A DNA stretch of 16,148 nt, taken from positions 1 through 16,148 of the forward strand of contig CAMAUB010000011.1 of the NCBI GenBank assembly GCA_945861315.1, given 5' to 3'. The notes under the pieces were generated by a model. It did not search any database, had not been told where the DNA came from, and was given only the letters and a program-made list of their open reading frames with translations. Source of the DNA: Chlamydia trachomatis. Its GTDB lineage: Bacteria; Chlamydiota; Chlamydiia; Chlamydiales; JAAKFR01. The position numbers and the translations under genes are program-made. Of the stretch, positions 1 through 7,011 are shown one piece after another (the first letter of the stretch is position 1; every line of letters begins with the position of its first letter).

Positions 1-1
1 A

Positions 2-118
2 GAGATCAGGGGGTTCTTTTTTGAAGAGATACCAAAAATAAAAAATGAATTAGCATCGAGAATTACTGACAATTTCCAACGTATTCGGCTCAATACGATT
101 AAATTTGCTGCTGTTTAA
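2..118 (+). pseudogene. C-terminal fragment of an unidentified protein, possibly a transposase tail
   Basis: Frame 2 is open from the window edge to a TAA at 116-118 and encodes 38 residues, including the stretch FFFEEIPKIKNELASRI. It is charged and amphipathic, with alternating Lys/Arg/Glu, and resembles the C-terminal end of some DDE transposases. The match is only an impression and too short to name a family. It may be an intact gene that continues upstream of the window. The 24-bp repeat copy at 147-170 lies 28 bp downstream of its stop, which would suit an insertion-sequence end. Coding status is uncertain. Confidence 0.35.
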
Positions 119-146
119 ATTCTCAGATTCAGCTTGGATGAGTATA

Positions 147-170
147 TATAGTCGATTAAATCTGGAATGA
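147..170 (+). repeat. 24-bp dispersed repeat, copy 1
   Basis: This segment contains TATAGTCGATTAAATC-type sequence followed by GGAATGA. It matches 14704-14727 at 23 of 24 positions, in the same orientation; the one difference is T here and C there just before GGAATGA. Flanking bases on both sides differ between the copies, so the repeat is sharply bounded. Both copies lie outside the conserved core genes, next to accessory sequence. It may be an insertion-sequence end, a small palindromic element or a protein-binding site. The core GATT-A-AATC is an inverted repeat. Confidence 0.7.
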
Positions 171-206
171 TAATTTTCACCGCGTCAAAGCCTCGGGCTT
201 GTCATC

Positions 207-227
207 AGAAAATCCGAAACTCGGGTT
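207..227 (-). terminator. Possible weak terminator of the SUKH-like gene
   Basis: On the minus strand, just after the stop of the gene at 240-1049, the RNA could fold AACCCGA-GUU-UCGGAUU. That is six pairs, one C-A mismatch and a 3-nt loop. The stem ends in a short U run (positions 213 down to 209 on the plus numbering). The stem is short and the U tract weak, so this is tentative. Confidence 0.25.
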
Positions 228-239
228 ATTAATTCTCCA

Positions 240-1049
240 CTATAGATGCCAAATATCTTCGAGATAGAAGAGCAGCCAAGCAATGAATGTTGAAAAGGCA
301 AGGTTTTCTTCAAGGCGAGCAGTGTCTAGAAAGTTGCTAATTGTACGATCATGTTCTGAAAAATAGACGTTGCCCATTTCGTTTTCAACATACCAGTCGG
401 CATAAAAGCACTGGTAGCAGTGAAGGCCAAATGATTCATAAAAAGGAAAAAGGCTCTCTGGTTTAATTATTTGCGAGTCTGGACGGATGAGCACTTCGTC
501 TTTAAGAATTTGTTGGAAGCGGCGATAGATCTGGGGCATGTCGCGCGATTTAATCACACCAGTATCTGTATATTTGCTAAAGCCATCGTGGATTTCAAGA
601 AAAGCAATGTAGTCAGGGGGGAGGGTAACTGTTGGAAATTGTTTTTGGAGATTTTCGATATTTTCTCGATGAGCAGCAGGCGCTCCTTGAAAGAAGCCCA
701 TAGAGTCTTTAAGGGTATAGATCATGTGGACATCAAAAGGTTGGTTTGCCTCTGTCTGAGTAGCATAAACTTCAACATTTTCTACCTCTTCAAAAAAGGC
801 TTCAAGCCTCTCTTGTAGACGACCTGCTAGCCCATCAAAAGGGAGCTTAGAAAACCAAAAGGCACGAGTAAACTCAACACGATCTTCAGCACTTAGCTGA
901 CTTAATTCAAACCAACCACGGGGCATGTGGGGAATTTTTGATACAATCTCATCCCAATTAATATCACGCTCTTCATGCAGCGGAAGTATCTTATAGAACA
1001 TCTCATTTGCACGATCTGGAGGAAAATGTCTGGAAGCTTCTTCACTCAT
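240..1049 (-). CDS. SUKH/Smi1-Knr4-like protein
   Basis: This 269-residue soluble protein has no signal peptide or membrane segment. Residues about 125-165 contain an LPPDYIAFLEIHDGFSKY stretch. That is typical of the SUKH (Smi1/Knr4) fold, where LPxDYxxFLxxHNG marks the core. The aromatic-rich end (SFGLHCYQCFYADWY, then an acidic-aromatic tail) also fits the family. Family members act in bacterial toxin immunity or as protein-interaction modules; nothing here shows a toxin partner. It diverges from comEC across 31 bp. In Chlamydia a hypothetical gene (CT338, from memory) sits beside comEC, so this is probably a conserved core gene rather than a polymorphic-toxin immunity gene. No clear Shine-Dalgarno precedes the ATG. 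The family assignment is by eye. Confidence 0.6.
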   Translation of the reverse strand: MSEEASRHFPPDRANEMFYKILPLHEERDINWDEIVSKIPHMPRGWFELSQLSAEDRVEFTRAFWFSKLPFDGLAGRLQERLEAFFEEVENVEVYATQTEANQPFDVHMIYTLKDSMGFFQGAPAAHRENIENLQKQFPTVTLPPDYIAFLEIHDGFSKYTDTGVIKSRDMPQIYRRFQQILKDEVLIRPDSQIIKPESLFPFYESFGLHCYQCFYADWYVENEMGNVYFSEHDRTISNFLDTARLEENLAFSTFIAWLLFYLEDIWHL

Positions 1050-1080
1050 AAAGGTCTATTTAATATGATCGTTCGTTTCT

Positions 1081-2409
1081 ATGAAATCATTTTTTATTTG
1101 GAATCGCGCCCCCGCTCTACAGATTGCATTACCTTATCTATGCGGAACTCTCTTTAGCCTCTGCTCTGCCTGGGCACTTATGCCTCTTCCTTTTCTAATT
1201 GCGACAAGAGCTAAGAGCACTCCCTTATTTGTTTTTCTTTTTCTTCTTCCACTTTTTGTGACGCAGAATTTTTATAAAAAAGTTGAGGAGGGAACATTTA
1301 GGATTCAATCGATCCACTACAACTACTCATGGATCTATCGAGGAAAGCTTGGAGGAAACAACTGCACGATTTCCGTCAAAGAACCTCTCAATGCGAGTCA
1401 CCACTACCATGTAGTTGGAAGTTGGAAATCAAACACTTCCTTCAAACCAACAACGCTTGAGCCAATTGAGCGTAGTTTTTCACTTGCTAACTGGCGCTAT
1501 GAATCAAAGCAGGCAGTGATACAAAAAATCCACCGCCTCTTTGCACATAAGCGCTCGGCCACCTTCATTGCAGGACTCTTGACTGGTGAGCTTGAAGATT
1601 TAGAGATGCGGCTTGCGTTTAGTGATCTTGGGCTTTTACACTTGCTTGCTATCTCAGGGTTTCATTTTGGAATTTTGGTCTTTTTGTTGCACCACGTTTT
1701 GAGCCATATTCTTCCGCGCAAGATAGAGATTGTTGTTTTGATGGTTTTGATGACGCTCTATGCACTATTTATCGGCAACACCCCCTCATTACTTCGTGCT
1801 TGGATCTTTATGATGGTTTATTTAGGAGGGGAGCTTCTTGAGAAAAAACCCTATGCACTCAATACGCTTGGAGTCGCTCTTTTTGTTGCACTACTCATCG
1901 ATCCTTATTCTAGCTTGACAGTTGGGTTTCAACTCTCTTTTATGGCAACTGCAGGGCTTTTAATCTTTATGAGACCAATTGAGCAAGCTCTTTGCTATCT
2001 TTTGCCCAAACCAACTCTTTTTGAGGTGACACGGCACAACTACCTCATACAAGCGGGTTATTTGCTGACCGCATTTTTTAGAGAGCTTGCTGCTCTTACA
2101 CTTGGTGTCAACATTGCCCTGCTCCCTCTTTTGCTCTACCATTTCCACACTTTTTCTCCAATTGGGTTGATCTACAATCTCTTTTTTCCTTTCTTGACAA
2201 GCGTAGCTCTAGCTCTTTTGCCACTTTTTCCAATTGCAGACTATTTTACAGAAGCTATTCTAGGTTTAACTGAGCATAGCTATGGTGCATTGTATATTGA
2301 GCAGATGCCTCTTTGGTTGATGACATCTTTGGTGACACTTATTGGGATAATTGGGCTTTGTATAGAAGAGTGGCGATCGTTTTTACATCGACGATCTCTC
2401 GGTTTTTAA
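1081..2409 (+). CDS. comEC: ComEC/Rec2-family DNA-uptake channel protein, short form
   Basis: This is a 442-residue polytopic membrane protein with a hydrophobic N-terminus and about eight to ten helices. The competence domain is recognised by LAISGFHFGIL (near residues 189-199) and the PSLLRAWIF motif (near 238-246), both hallmarks of ComEC. In naturally competent bacteria ComEC passes single-stranded DNA across the inner membrane. Classic ComEC proteins are about 700-800 residues and carry a C-terminal metallo-beta-lactamase domain. That domain is absent here, as I recall it is in chlamydial homologues. The N-terminal OB-like region is present but short. Its last 71 bp overlap the opposing Nudix gene. 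No strong ribosome-binding site precedes the ATG at 1081. Confidence 0.85.
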   Translation: MKSFFIWNRAPALQIALPYLCGTLFSLCSAWALMPLPFLIATRAKSTPLFVFLFLLPLFVTQNFYKKVEEGTFRIQSIHYNYSWIYRGKLGGNNCTISVKEPLNASHHYHVVGSWKSNTSFKPTTLEPIERSFSLANWRYESKQAVIQKIHRLFAHKRSATFIAGLLTGELEDLEMRLAFSDLGLLHLLAISGFHFGILVFLLHHVLSHILPRKIEIVVLMVLMTLYALFIGNTPSLLRAWIFMMVYLGGELLEKKPYALNTLGVALFVALLIDPYSSLTVGFQLSFMATAGLLIFMRPIEQALCYLLPKPTLFEVTRHNYLIQAGYLLTAFFRELAALTLGVNIALLPLLLYHFHTFSPIGLIYNLFFPFLTSVALALLPLFPIADYFTEAILGLTEHSYGALYIEQMPLWLMTSLVTLIGIIGLCIEEWRSFLHRRSLGF

Positions 2410-2857
2410 TCATCTCAAGTGATCGCTTAAAAGGAACTTGGAAAACTTCAATCTCTTCTGTCTCATCAAGATTTTGTCCAACATAGGTAAGATCTTCTGC
2501 TAAAAAACTATAGAGTATCTCATTGCAAAAACCTGGAGTTGTATAAAAATCGAGCAAAAAAGTAATCTGGTGAGCTTCGTAGCCTGTCTCTTCAATGAGC
2601 TCACGTTTGGCACATTGCTCTAGTGCTTCACCACGCTCCAATGTGCCTGCTGGTAGCTCCCAAAGAGTTTTACCAATAACTTCACGTCTGTTGCGGATCA
2701 AAATAACGGTTTCTTTGTCGAGCATAGCAAGTATACAGACAGCGCCAGGATGATCAACGATCTCTCGTCGCATCACCCCGCCTTTGGGATGATCGAATTC
2801 TGCTGATATGACATCGATACGATCACCATGAAAGAGAACTTTTGAATCTCTATACAT
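2339..2857 (-). CDS. Nudix hydrolase, ADP-ribose pyrophosphatase type
   Basis: This 172-residue protein has a complete Nudix box GX5EX7REUXEEXGU: G71, E77, R85-E86, E89-E90, G92. These residues bind the metal and catalyse hydrolysis of nucleoside-diphosphate-X compounds. A proline (P108) lies about 16 residues past the box, in YTTPGF. That is the marker of the ADP-ribose pyrophosphatase subgroup, which gives AMP and ribose 5-phosphate. LWELPAG before the box is also typical. The ATG directly abuts the TAA of the upstream E1 gene (TAAATG), so translation is probably coupled and it is the last gene of the rpsU-dnaJ-E1 operon. I do not recall it at this place in Chlamydia. The true substrate cannot be read from sequence. 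Confidence 0.88.
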   Translation of the reverse strand: MYRDSKVLFHGDRIDVISAEFDHPKGGVMRREIVDHPGAVCILAMLDKETVILIRNRREVIGKTLWELPAGTLERGEALEQCAKRELIEETGYEAHQITFLLDFYTTPGFCNEILYSFLAEDLTYVGQNLDETEEIEVFQVPFKRSLEMIKNREIVDVKTIATLLYKAQLSQ

Positions 2858-4873
2858 TTAGTACTTAGCCAAATCTCTAATTTCTGCTTCAAGCTCACTT
2901 GTTTGGGGCAACATCTCTGTTTCAAGAGGCTTGCTGTATGGAACAGCGCAGTCTAGAGCAGCAACGCGTCGAATTGGGCCATCAAGATGCTCAAATCCAT
3001 CAGCTGCAATGCGCGCTGCGATTTCAGCTCCAAATCCACAGTTAAGAACTGCTTCATGAGCAATGATAAGTTTACCCGTCTTCTTCACTGAGTCAAGCAC
3101 TGTATTGATATCAAGTGGAACAATCGTTCGAAGATCGATCACTTCTACAGAGATCCCTTCATAACTAAGCTTTTCAGCAGCATCAATTGCCATCATGACC
3201 ATCATGCCGTAGGCAACAACAGTGATATCTGTTCCTTCACGAACCACTTTAGCTTGGCCAAATGGAATGAGCACGTCTTGGGTAGGCTCTTTTCTTGCAA
3301 CAAATTTTTGCTGTCTGTAAAGCCCTTTATGCTCAAGGAAGATAACAGGGTTTGGATCACGAATCGCCGTCTTTAAAAGTCCTTTAGCATCGGCAGCATT
3401 ACTTGGAATCACAATCTTTAAACCTGGGCAATGAGCTAAAAAGCCTTCAATACTTTGTGAATGGTAAGGTCCACCTTGGATATAACCACCATAAGGCATC
3501 CGAATAGTAATCGGCACTTCCCACTCTCCATTTGAGCGGTAGTGAATACTTGCTGCCTCATTAAACAGTTGATTGATTCCAGTCCAGAGATAGTCGGCAA
3601 ATTGTATCTCCGCAACAGGCTTGTGCAAGCCGTCCATACACATGCCGATGGCCGCTCCGATAATGGTGGATTCAGCAAGTGGAGTATTAAAACAGCGCTC
3701 TTTTCCAAATTTTTCAGTTAAGCCACGCGTCACACCAAAGACTCCCCCCTTTCCATAGGCAACATCTTGTCCAAAGACAACGACATAAGGATCTTTTTCC
3801 ATCTCTTCAACAAGCGCATGGTTAAGCGCATCCACCAGAGTGATCTTCTCATCAGAGAGAACAAGCCCCTCAGCTACAATTGGTGGCTCATAGGGAGCAA
3901 AAACGTGTTGAGCTGCACTTCCTTTTGGAGGGTAGGGAAGCAGATCTGCGGCTACAGCAGCCTCTTCTACAAGAGCGAAAACCTCTTTTTCAAGCCTTGT
4001 CAGGTCATCTTTTGTAGCGAGCTTCATCTCAATGAGCCATGTTTGATAACGCTCAATTGGATCGGGGAGTTGCTCTTCTTGGAAATTATCTTGATACTTG
4101 CGTGGATCATCACTATTGCTGTGTGCAGCAAGACGTGGGACATGGGCAACAATTAGGCTAGGACCTGATCCACTACGTCCTTTTTCCACAGCAGCTTCCA
4201 TTGCAAAGTGGATTTTTTCGTAGTCAGTTCCATCTAAATCGTAAACAGAAAGACCAGTATAACCCCCTGCCATTTTGGCAATCGAACCGCCCGATGTTTG
4301 CTCACTTTTTGGAACAGAGATCGCCATTGCATTATCTTGGATGACAAAAATAACAGGAAGGCGGTGAATCGAAGAGAAATTGAGAGCCTCATGAAAATCA
4401 CCTTGAGACGTTGCTCCATCTCCTGCTGAGACGTAGACGACCTCATCTCTACCTGCATGCTTGATCGACCAGGCGCACCCCGTCGCATGAAGAAATTGAC
4501 TTCCTACAACAGAGGATTGACAGAGGATACGAAGCTCTTTATCAGAGAAGTGGTAGGGCATCATCCTCCCTGAAGAGTGATTCTTGGTAGCCCGCCCTAG
4601 AAAGACGCCGAAAAGTTCAACTAGATTAGCTCCTAAGGCGATGGCAAACGGTTGATCACGGTAATAGGGACAGCTCCAGTCTTTACCAGCAACAAGAGCC
4701 TTTGCACAGACTGTCCCAACTAGCTCATGGCCAGTGGCAGCTAGCTGAAAGGTTCCCCCTTTATTCTGTTTCACAAGTTTCGCCATCTTCTCATCTGTAC
4801 GACGAGAAATTAGCATCAACCTTAACACTTCAAGCGCTTGCGCTGTTGAAATATTTAAGTCAGTTTTTCGCAT
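2858..4873 (-). CDS. Fused alpha/beta E1 subunit of a 2-oxo-acid dehydrogenase (branched-chain type)
   Basis: This 671-residue protein joins E1-alpha (about 1-325) to E1-beta (about 344-671). E1 decarboxylates a 2-oxo acid with thiamine diphosphate and passes the acyl group to lipoyl-E2. The alpha part has the ThDP motif GDG (151-153) ending at N181 and the loop HSNSDD (251-256), which matches the branched-chain E1 loop around its active-site histidine. The beta part has PLAESTIIG (catalytic Glu about 401) and HSQS (His471). Chlamydia has a similar fusion (CT340, annotated oxoisovalerate dehydrogenase) apart from its separate pdh genes. No E2 or E3 gene is nearby, so it must use partners encoded elsewhere. 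It starts 3 bp after dnaJ, with a GGGGGA ribosome-binding site inside the dnaJ end. Pyruvate as substrate cannot be excluded. Confidence 0.9.
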   Translation of the reverse strand: MRKTDLNISTAQALEVLRLMLISRRTDEKMAKLVKQNKGGTFQLAATGHELVGTVCAKALVAGKDWSCPYYRDQPFAIALGANLVELFGVFLGRATKNHSSGRMMPYHFSDKELRILCQSSVVGSQFLHATGCAWSIKHAGRDEVVYVSAGDGATSQGDFHEALNFSSIHRLPVIFVIQDNAMAISVPKSEQTSGGSIAKMAGGYTGLSVYDLDGTDYEKIHFAMEAAVEKGRSGSGPSLIVAHVPRLAAHSNSDDPRKYQDNFQEEQLPDPIERYQTWLIEMKLATKDDLTRLEKEVFALVEEAAVAADLLPYPPKGSAAQHVFAPYEPPIVAEGLVLSDEKITLVDALNHALVEEMEKDPYVVVFGQDVAYGKGGVFGVTRGLTEKFGKERCFNTPLAESTIIGAAIGMCMDGLHKPVAEIQFADYLWTGINQLFNEAASIHYRSNGEWEVPITIRMPYGGYIQGGPYHSQSIEGFLAHCPGLKIVIPSNAADAKGLLKTAIRDPNPVIFLEHKGLYRQQKFVARKEPTQDVLIPFGQAKVVREGTDITVVAYGMMVMMAIDAAEKLSYEGISVEVIDLRTIVPLDINTVLDSVKKTGKLIIAHEAVLNCGFGAEIAARIAADGFEHLDGPIRRVAALDCAVPYSKPLETEMLPQTSELEAEIRDLAKY

Positions 4874-4876
4874 TTT

Positions 4877-6037
4877 TTATCCCCCAAAAAAGCTTTTGAC
4901 CTTATCTAGAAACCCTGTTTTCTGTGGCATGTTGTCAACACCTTCTGTATCTCCAAAATCATTGAGCATCTTTTTTTGTATTTCCGTCAAATGAGTTGGA
5001 GTCTCTACAATTGCTCTTACAAGCAAATCACCCCTACCACGTCCATGTACGTTCGGGAATCCCTTTCCACGTACACGAAAAACTTTTCCACTCTGCGTTC
5101 CTTCAGGAATCGTCACGATACACTGCTCAGTGAGCGTTGGAATCTTTTTCTTGGCTCCTAGTGCTGCTTCTGCAAAACCAATTGGCAAGTCAAGTAAAAG
5201 ATCATCACCTTCTCTTTGAAAAATTGGATGACTAGCGACATTGACGAAGACAAATAGATCTCCAGCAGGACCTCCCTGTGCGCCAGCATCGCCATAGCCG
5301 CTCATCTTTAAGCGCATTCCACTGTCAATTCCAGCAGGGATCGGAACTTTTACGTGTTGTTTCTCTTTTACAAGTCCAGAGCCGCGGCAGCTTGCACATG
5401 GGTTTTTGATCGTCTGCCCCGTCCCAGAACAATTTGGACAAGGGGAAGACATACTGAAAAATCCCCTCGTTTGAAACATTTGACCAGCACCACCACAACG
5501 GGCACATTGTTGGATATCAGAAGCAGAAGCAGCTCCCCTTCCCTGACATGTTCCACACGTTTTAAGATTGGTAACAACAAGCTCTTTTTCAACCCCTTTT
5601 GCCGCCTCATCAAATGAGAGCGTGATCGTCGCCTTCTTACTTGCACCTTGCTGCACGTAACTACCGCTTGGAGAGCCGCCTGCTCCCCCACCAAACAAGG
5701 AGTCGAACATCGATCCGCCACCACCTCCGCTGCCAAAAGCATCCATGAATGTGCGAAGCGCGTCATCCATTGATCCAAATCCACCACCAGGGGCACCAGA
5801 GGCGCCTGCATGCACACCCTCTTTGCCATAGCGATCGTACATCTCACGCTTTTTTGGATCCGAAAGCACTTCATACGCCTCCGAAACCTCTTTAAATTTG
5901 GCCTCAGCGCTAGCATCTCCCTGATTCTTATCGGGATGATACTTCACAGCCATTTTCCGATAAGCCTTCTTAATCTCATCAACAGAAGCTGTCTTTGAGA
6001 TCCCAAGCGTGTTATAATAATCCATTGTATCTTGCAT
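4877..6037 (-). CDS. dnaJ: Chaperone DnaJ (Hsp40)
   Basis: This is a full-length type I J-protein of 386 residues, the co-chaperone that stimulates DnaK ATPase and delivers unfolded clients. In order it has a J domain with HPD at 34-36, a Gly/Phe-rich linker (about 75-125), and four zinc repeats CxxCxGxG starting at C161, C178, C200 and C214. A C-terminal substrate-binding region follows. The first ATG (6035-6037) lies one base after the rpsU TAA. A second ATG at 6023-6025 gives MDYYNTLG, which aligns with the start of chlamydial DnaJ, so residues 1-4 may not be translated. Both would be coupled to rpsU. dnaK and grpE are not adjacent. No CIRCE element is seen, so control is probably through the rpsU promoter. 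Confidence 0.96.
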   Translation of the reverse strand: MQDTMDYYNTLGISKTASVDEIKKAYRKMAVKYHPDKNQGDASAEAKFKEVSEAYEVLSDPKKREMYDRYGKEGVHAGASGAPGGGFGSMDDALRTFMDAFGSGGGGGSMFDSLFGGGAGGSPSGSYVQQGASKKATITLSFDEAAKGVEKELVVTNLKTCGTCQGRGAASASDIQQCARCGGAGQMFQTRGFFSMSSPCPNCSGTGQTIKNPCASCRGSGLVKEKQHVKVPIPAGIDSGMRLKMSGYGDAGAQGGPAGDLFVFVNVASHPIFQREGDDLLLDLPIGFAEAALGAKKKIPTLTEQCIVTIPEGTQSGKVFRVRGKGFPNVHGRGRGDLLVRAIVETPTHLTEIQKKMLNDFGDTEGVDNMPQKTGFLDKVKSFFGG

Positions 6038-6038
6038 C

Positions 6039-6215
6039 TTACTTAGTTCGGTATTTAGCAGCAGCTTTTGATTTAGCGCGTTTCTTCACAGAAGGTTTAT
6101 CGTAGTATCTGTTTGCTTTAGCAGACTTCATGACTCCTTCTTTATCAAGTTTTTTCTTCAGTACTCTAAGAGCTTTTTCAATCGATTCTCCCATACGCAC
6201 TTTCACATTCGGCAT
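6039..6215 (-). CDS. rpsU: Small ribosomal subunit protein bS21
   Basis: This is a 58-residue, very basic protein beginning [16 protein letters not shown] and ending in a Lys/Arg/Ala-rich tail with [12 protein letters not shown]. It is bS21, which sits near the mRNA exit and anti-Shine-Dalgarno region of the 30S subunit and assists initiation. The N-terminal motif, the YYDKPS segment and the length fit chlamydial S21. The ATG is preceded by AAGGA with suitable spacing, about 28 nt after the predicted start of the transcript. It is the first gene of rpsU-dnaJ-E1-Nudix, the order I recall from Chlamydia (CT342-CT340). Its position at the head links chaperone supply to ribosome synthesis. Confidence 0.95.
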   Translation of the reverse strand: MPNVKVRMGESIEKALRVLKKKLDKEGVMKSAKANRYYDKPSVKKRAKSKAAAKYRTK

Positions 6216-6249
6216 AAAATTCCTTTTATTGTTTGATTACAGTAGGGGG

Positions 6250-6278
6250 ATTATACCAAGAAATTCCTAAGAATTCAA
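6250..6278 (-). promoter_or_regulatory. Near-consensus sigma70/sigma66 promoter for rpsU-dnaJ operon
   Basis: Read on the minus strand, a -35 TTGAAT (6273-6278) is followed by a 17-bp spacer and a perfect -10 TATAAT (6250-6255). The expected transcription start is near 6243, giving a leader of about 28 nt that contains the AAGGA ribosome-binding site. This is the best promoter match in the window. It would make rpsU, dnaJ, the E1 fusion and the Nudix gene one transcript. Confidence 0.75.
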
Positions 6279-6340
6279 TAGAAAAAGAAGAGGCCAGTCG
6301 TTAAAGCCCGCTCCCTTTATAGTTGATTAAATTTAAAATT

Positions 6341-6877
6341 TTATATTTTGGCTAGAGCGAATTTAACTAACTGTACGGGGTCGGCATAGGTTTCGTGGCA
6401 TGAAAGCAGATCAAAACGGGTCAAATTTGGTCCTACAACTCCTTTACAAGTAAAGAGATGCATGGGCAGCTCCTCTAATGTAACAAGTTCAGGGGAGCCT
6501 AGTTGGGTGATTTTGCCTTCTTTAAGCTCCTGCAGAAGAATATAGGCACCAGCCCCCCTGGCATCTATTAATGAGAGGTAGCGCCCCGGCATAGGAGGGA
6601 TAAAGCCAACTAAAGAACATAATTCAATGATGGGCAATTTCTTAGGAAATGCAAGACCTTTAGCTACCGCTTGAGCAACACGAATCCCTGTGTAAGATCC
6701 TGGTCCTGAGGTGATTGCAATTTTATCAAAATCTTGACAAAAGGACTCAATGGTCGAAACTAACAGATGAGAGCTCTTAAAACCGGAAGGAAGCTTTTTC
6801 ACCTCAAAAGTCTCAACATCTTGGGCAAGAATTACCTGAGATTTCTCTGTACTAGTATCTATAATTAAGAGAGACAT
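6341..6877 (-). CDS. tsaB: tRNA threonylcarbamoyladenosine biosynthesis protein TsaB
   Basis: This 178-residue protein belongs to the ASKHA fold. It starts with LLIIDTST, the first phosphate-loop-like strand. Its diagnostic motif SGPGSYTGIRVAQAVAKGLA runs from about residue 57. TsaB (YeaZ) is the non-catalytic partner that dimerises with TsaD and, with TsaE and TsaC, makes the t6A37 modification of ANN-decoding tRNAs. It is shorter than the roughly 230 residues of Escherichia coli TsaB; the missing part is at the C-terminus, after the dimerisation region. It lies 125 bp upstream of rpsU on the same strand and diverges from lon. The order matches Chlamydia, where a gcp/YeaZ-like gene (CT343) lies between rpsU and lon. 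Confidence 0.88.
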   Translation of the reverse strand: MSLLIIDTSTEKSQVILAQDVETFEVKKLPSGFKSSHLLVSTIESFCQDFDKIAITSGPGSYTGIRVAQAVAKGLAFPKKLPIIELCSLVGFIPPMPGRYLSLIDARGAGAYILLQELKEGKITQLGSPELVTLEELPMHLFTCKGVVGPNLTRFDLLSCHETYADPVQLVKFALAKI

Positions 6878-7011
6878 AAACCTAAAATTAAGAATAACAA
6901 TAATAAATTATATGATATTCTTATAATAAGGTAGAAGTGAAATCACGTTCCTTGCATCTTTTGGATCAGTTTTGATAGACTGGTCGAATTTGACAGAAGA
7001 AAGGACATAAA
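6878..7011. promoter_or_regulatory. Divergent intergenic region between tsaB and lon
   Basis: This AT-rich 134-bp gap must hold both promoters. A TATAAT on the plus strand (6922-6927) could serve lon and a TATAAT on the minus strand (6907-6912) could serve tsaB, but neither has a good -35 at 16-18 bp. A second weak plus-strand option is TTGCAT (6952-6957) with TAGACT (6976-6981). No CIRCE-type inverted repeat is present, so HrcA control of lon is not supported. AAGGA at 7001-7005, six bases before the TTG at 7012, is the lon ribosome-binding site. Confidence 0.4.

Noticed and set aside
240..1049. Immunity gene of a toxin system, from the SUKH-like fold
   Set aside because: No toxin or secretion gene is adjacent and the position looks conserved, so a defence or conflict role is not supported.
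6280..6340. Terminator between tsaB and rpsU
   Set aside because: Only short, bulged pairings can be made before the T-rich run, so it cannot be supported.
6989..6994. Perfect TTGACA before lon
   Set aside because: No -10 element lies 16-18 bp downstream; that position falls at the start of the lon coding region.
6878..7011. HrcA/CIRCE control of lon
   Set aside because: No TTAGCACTC-N9-GAGTGCTAA-like inverted repeat is present.
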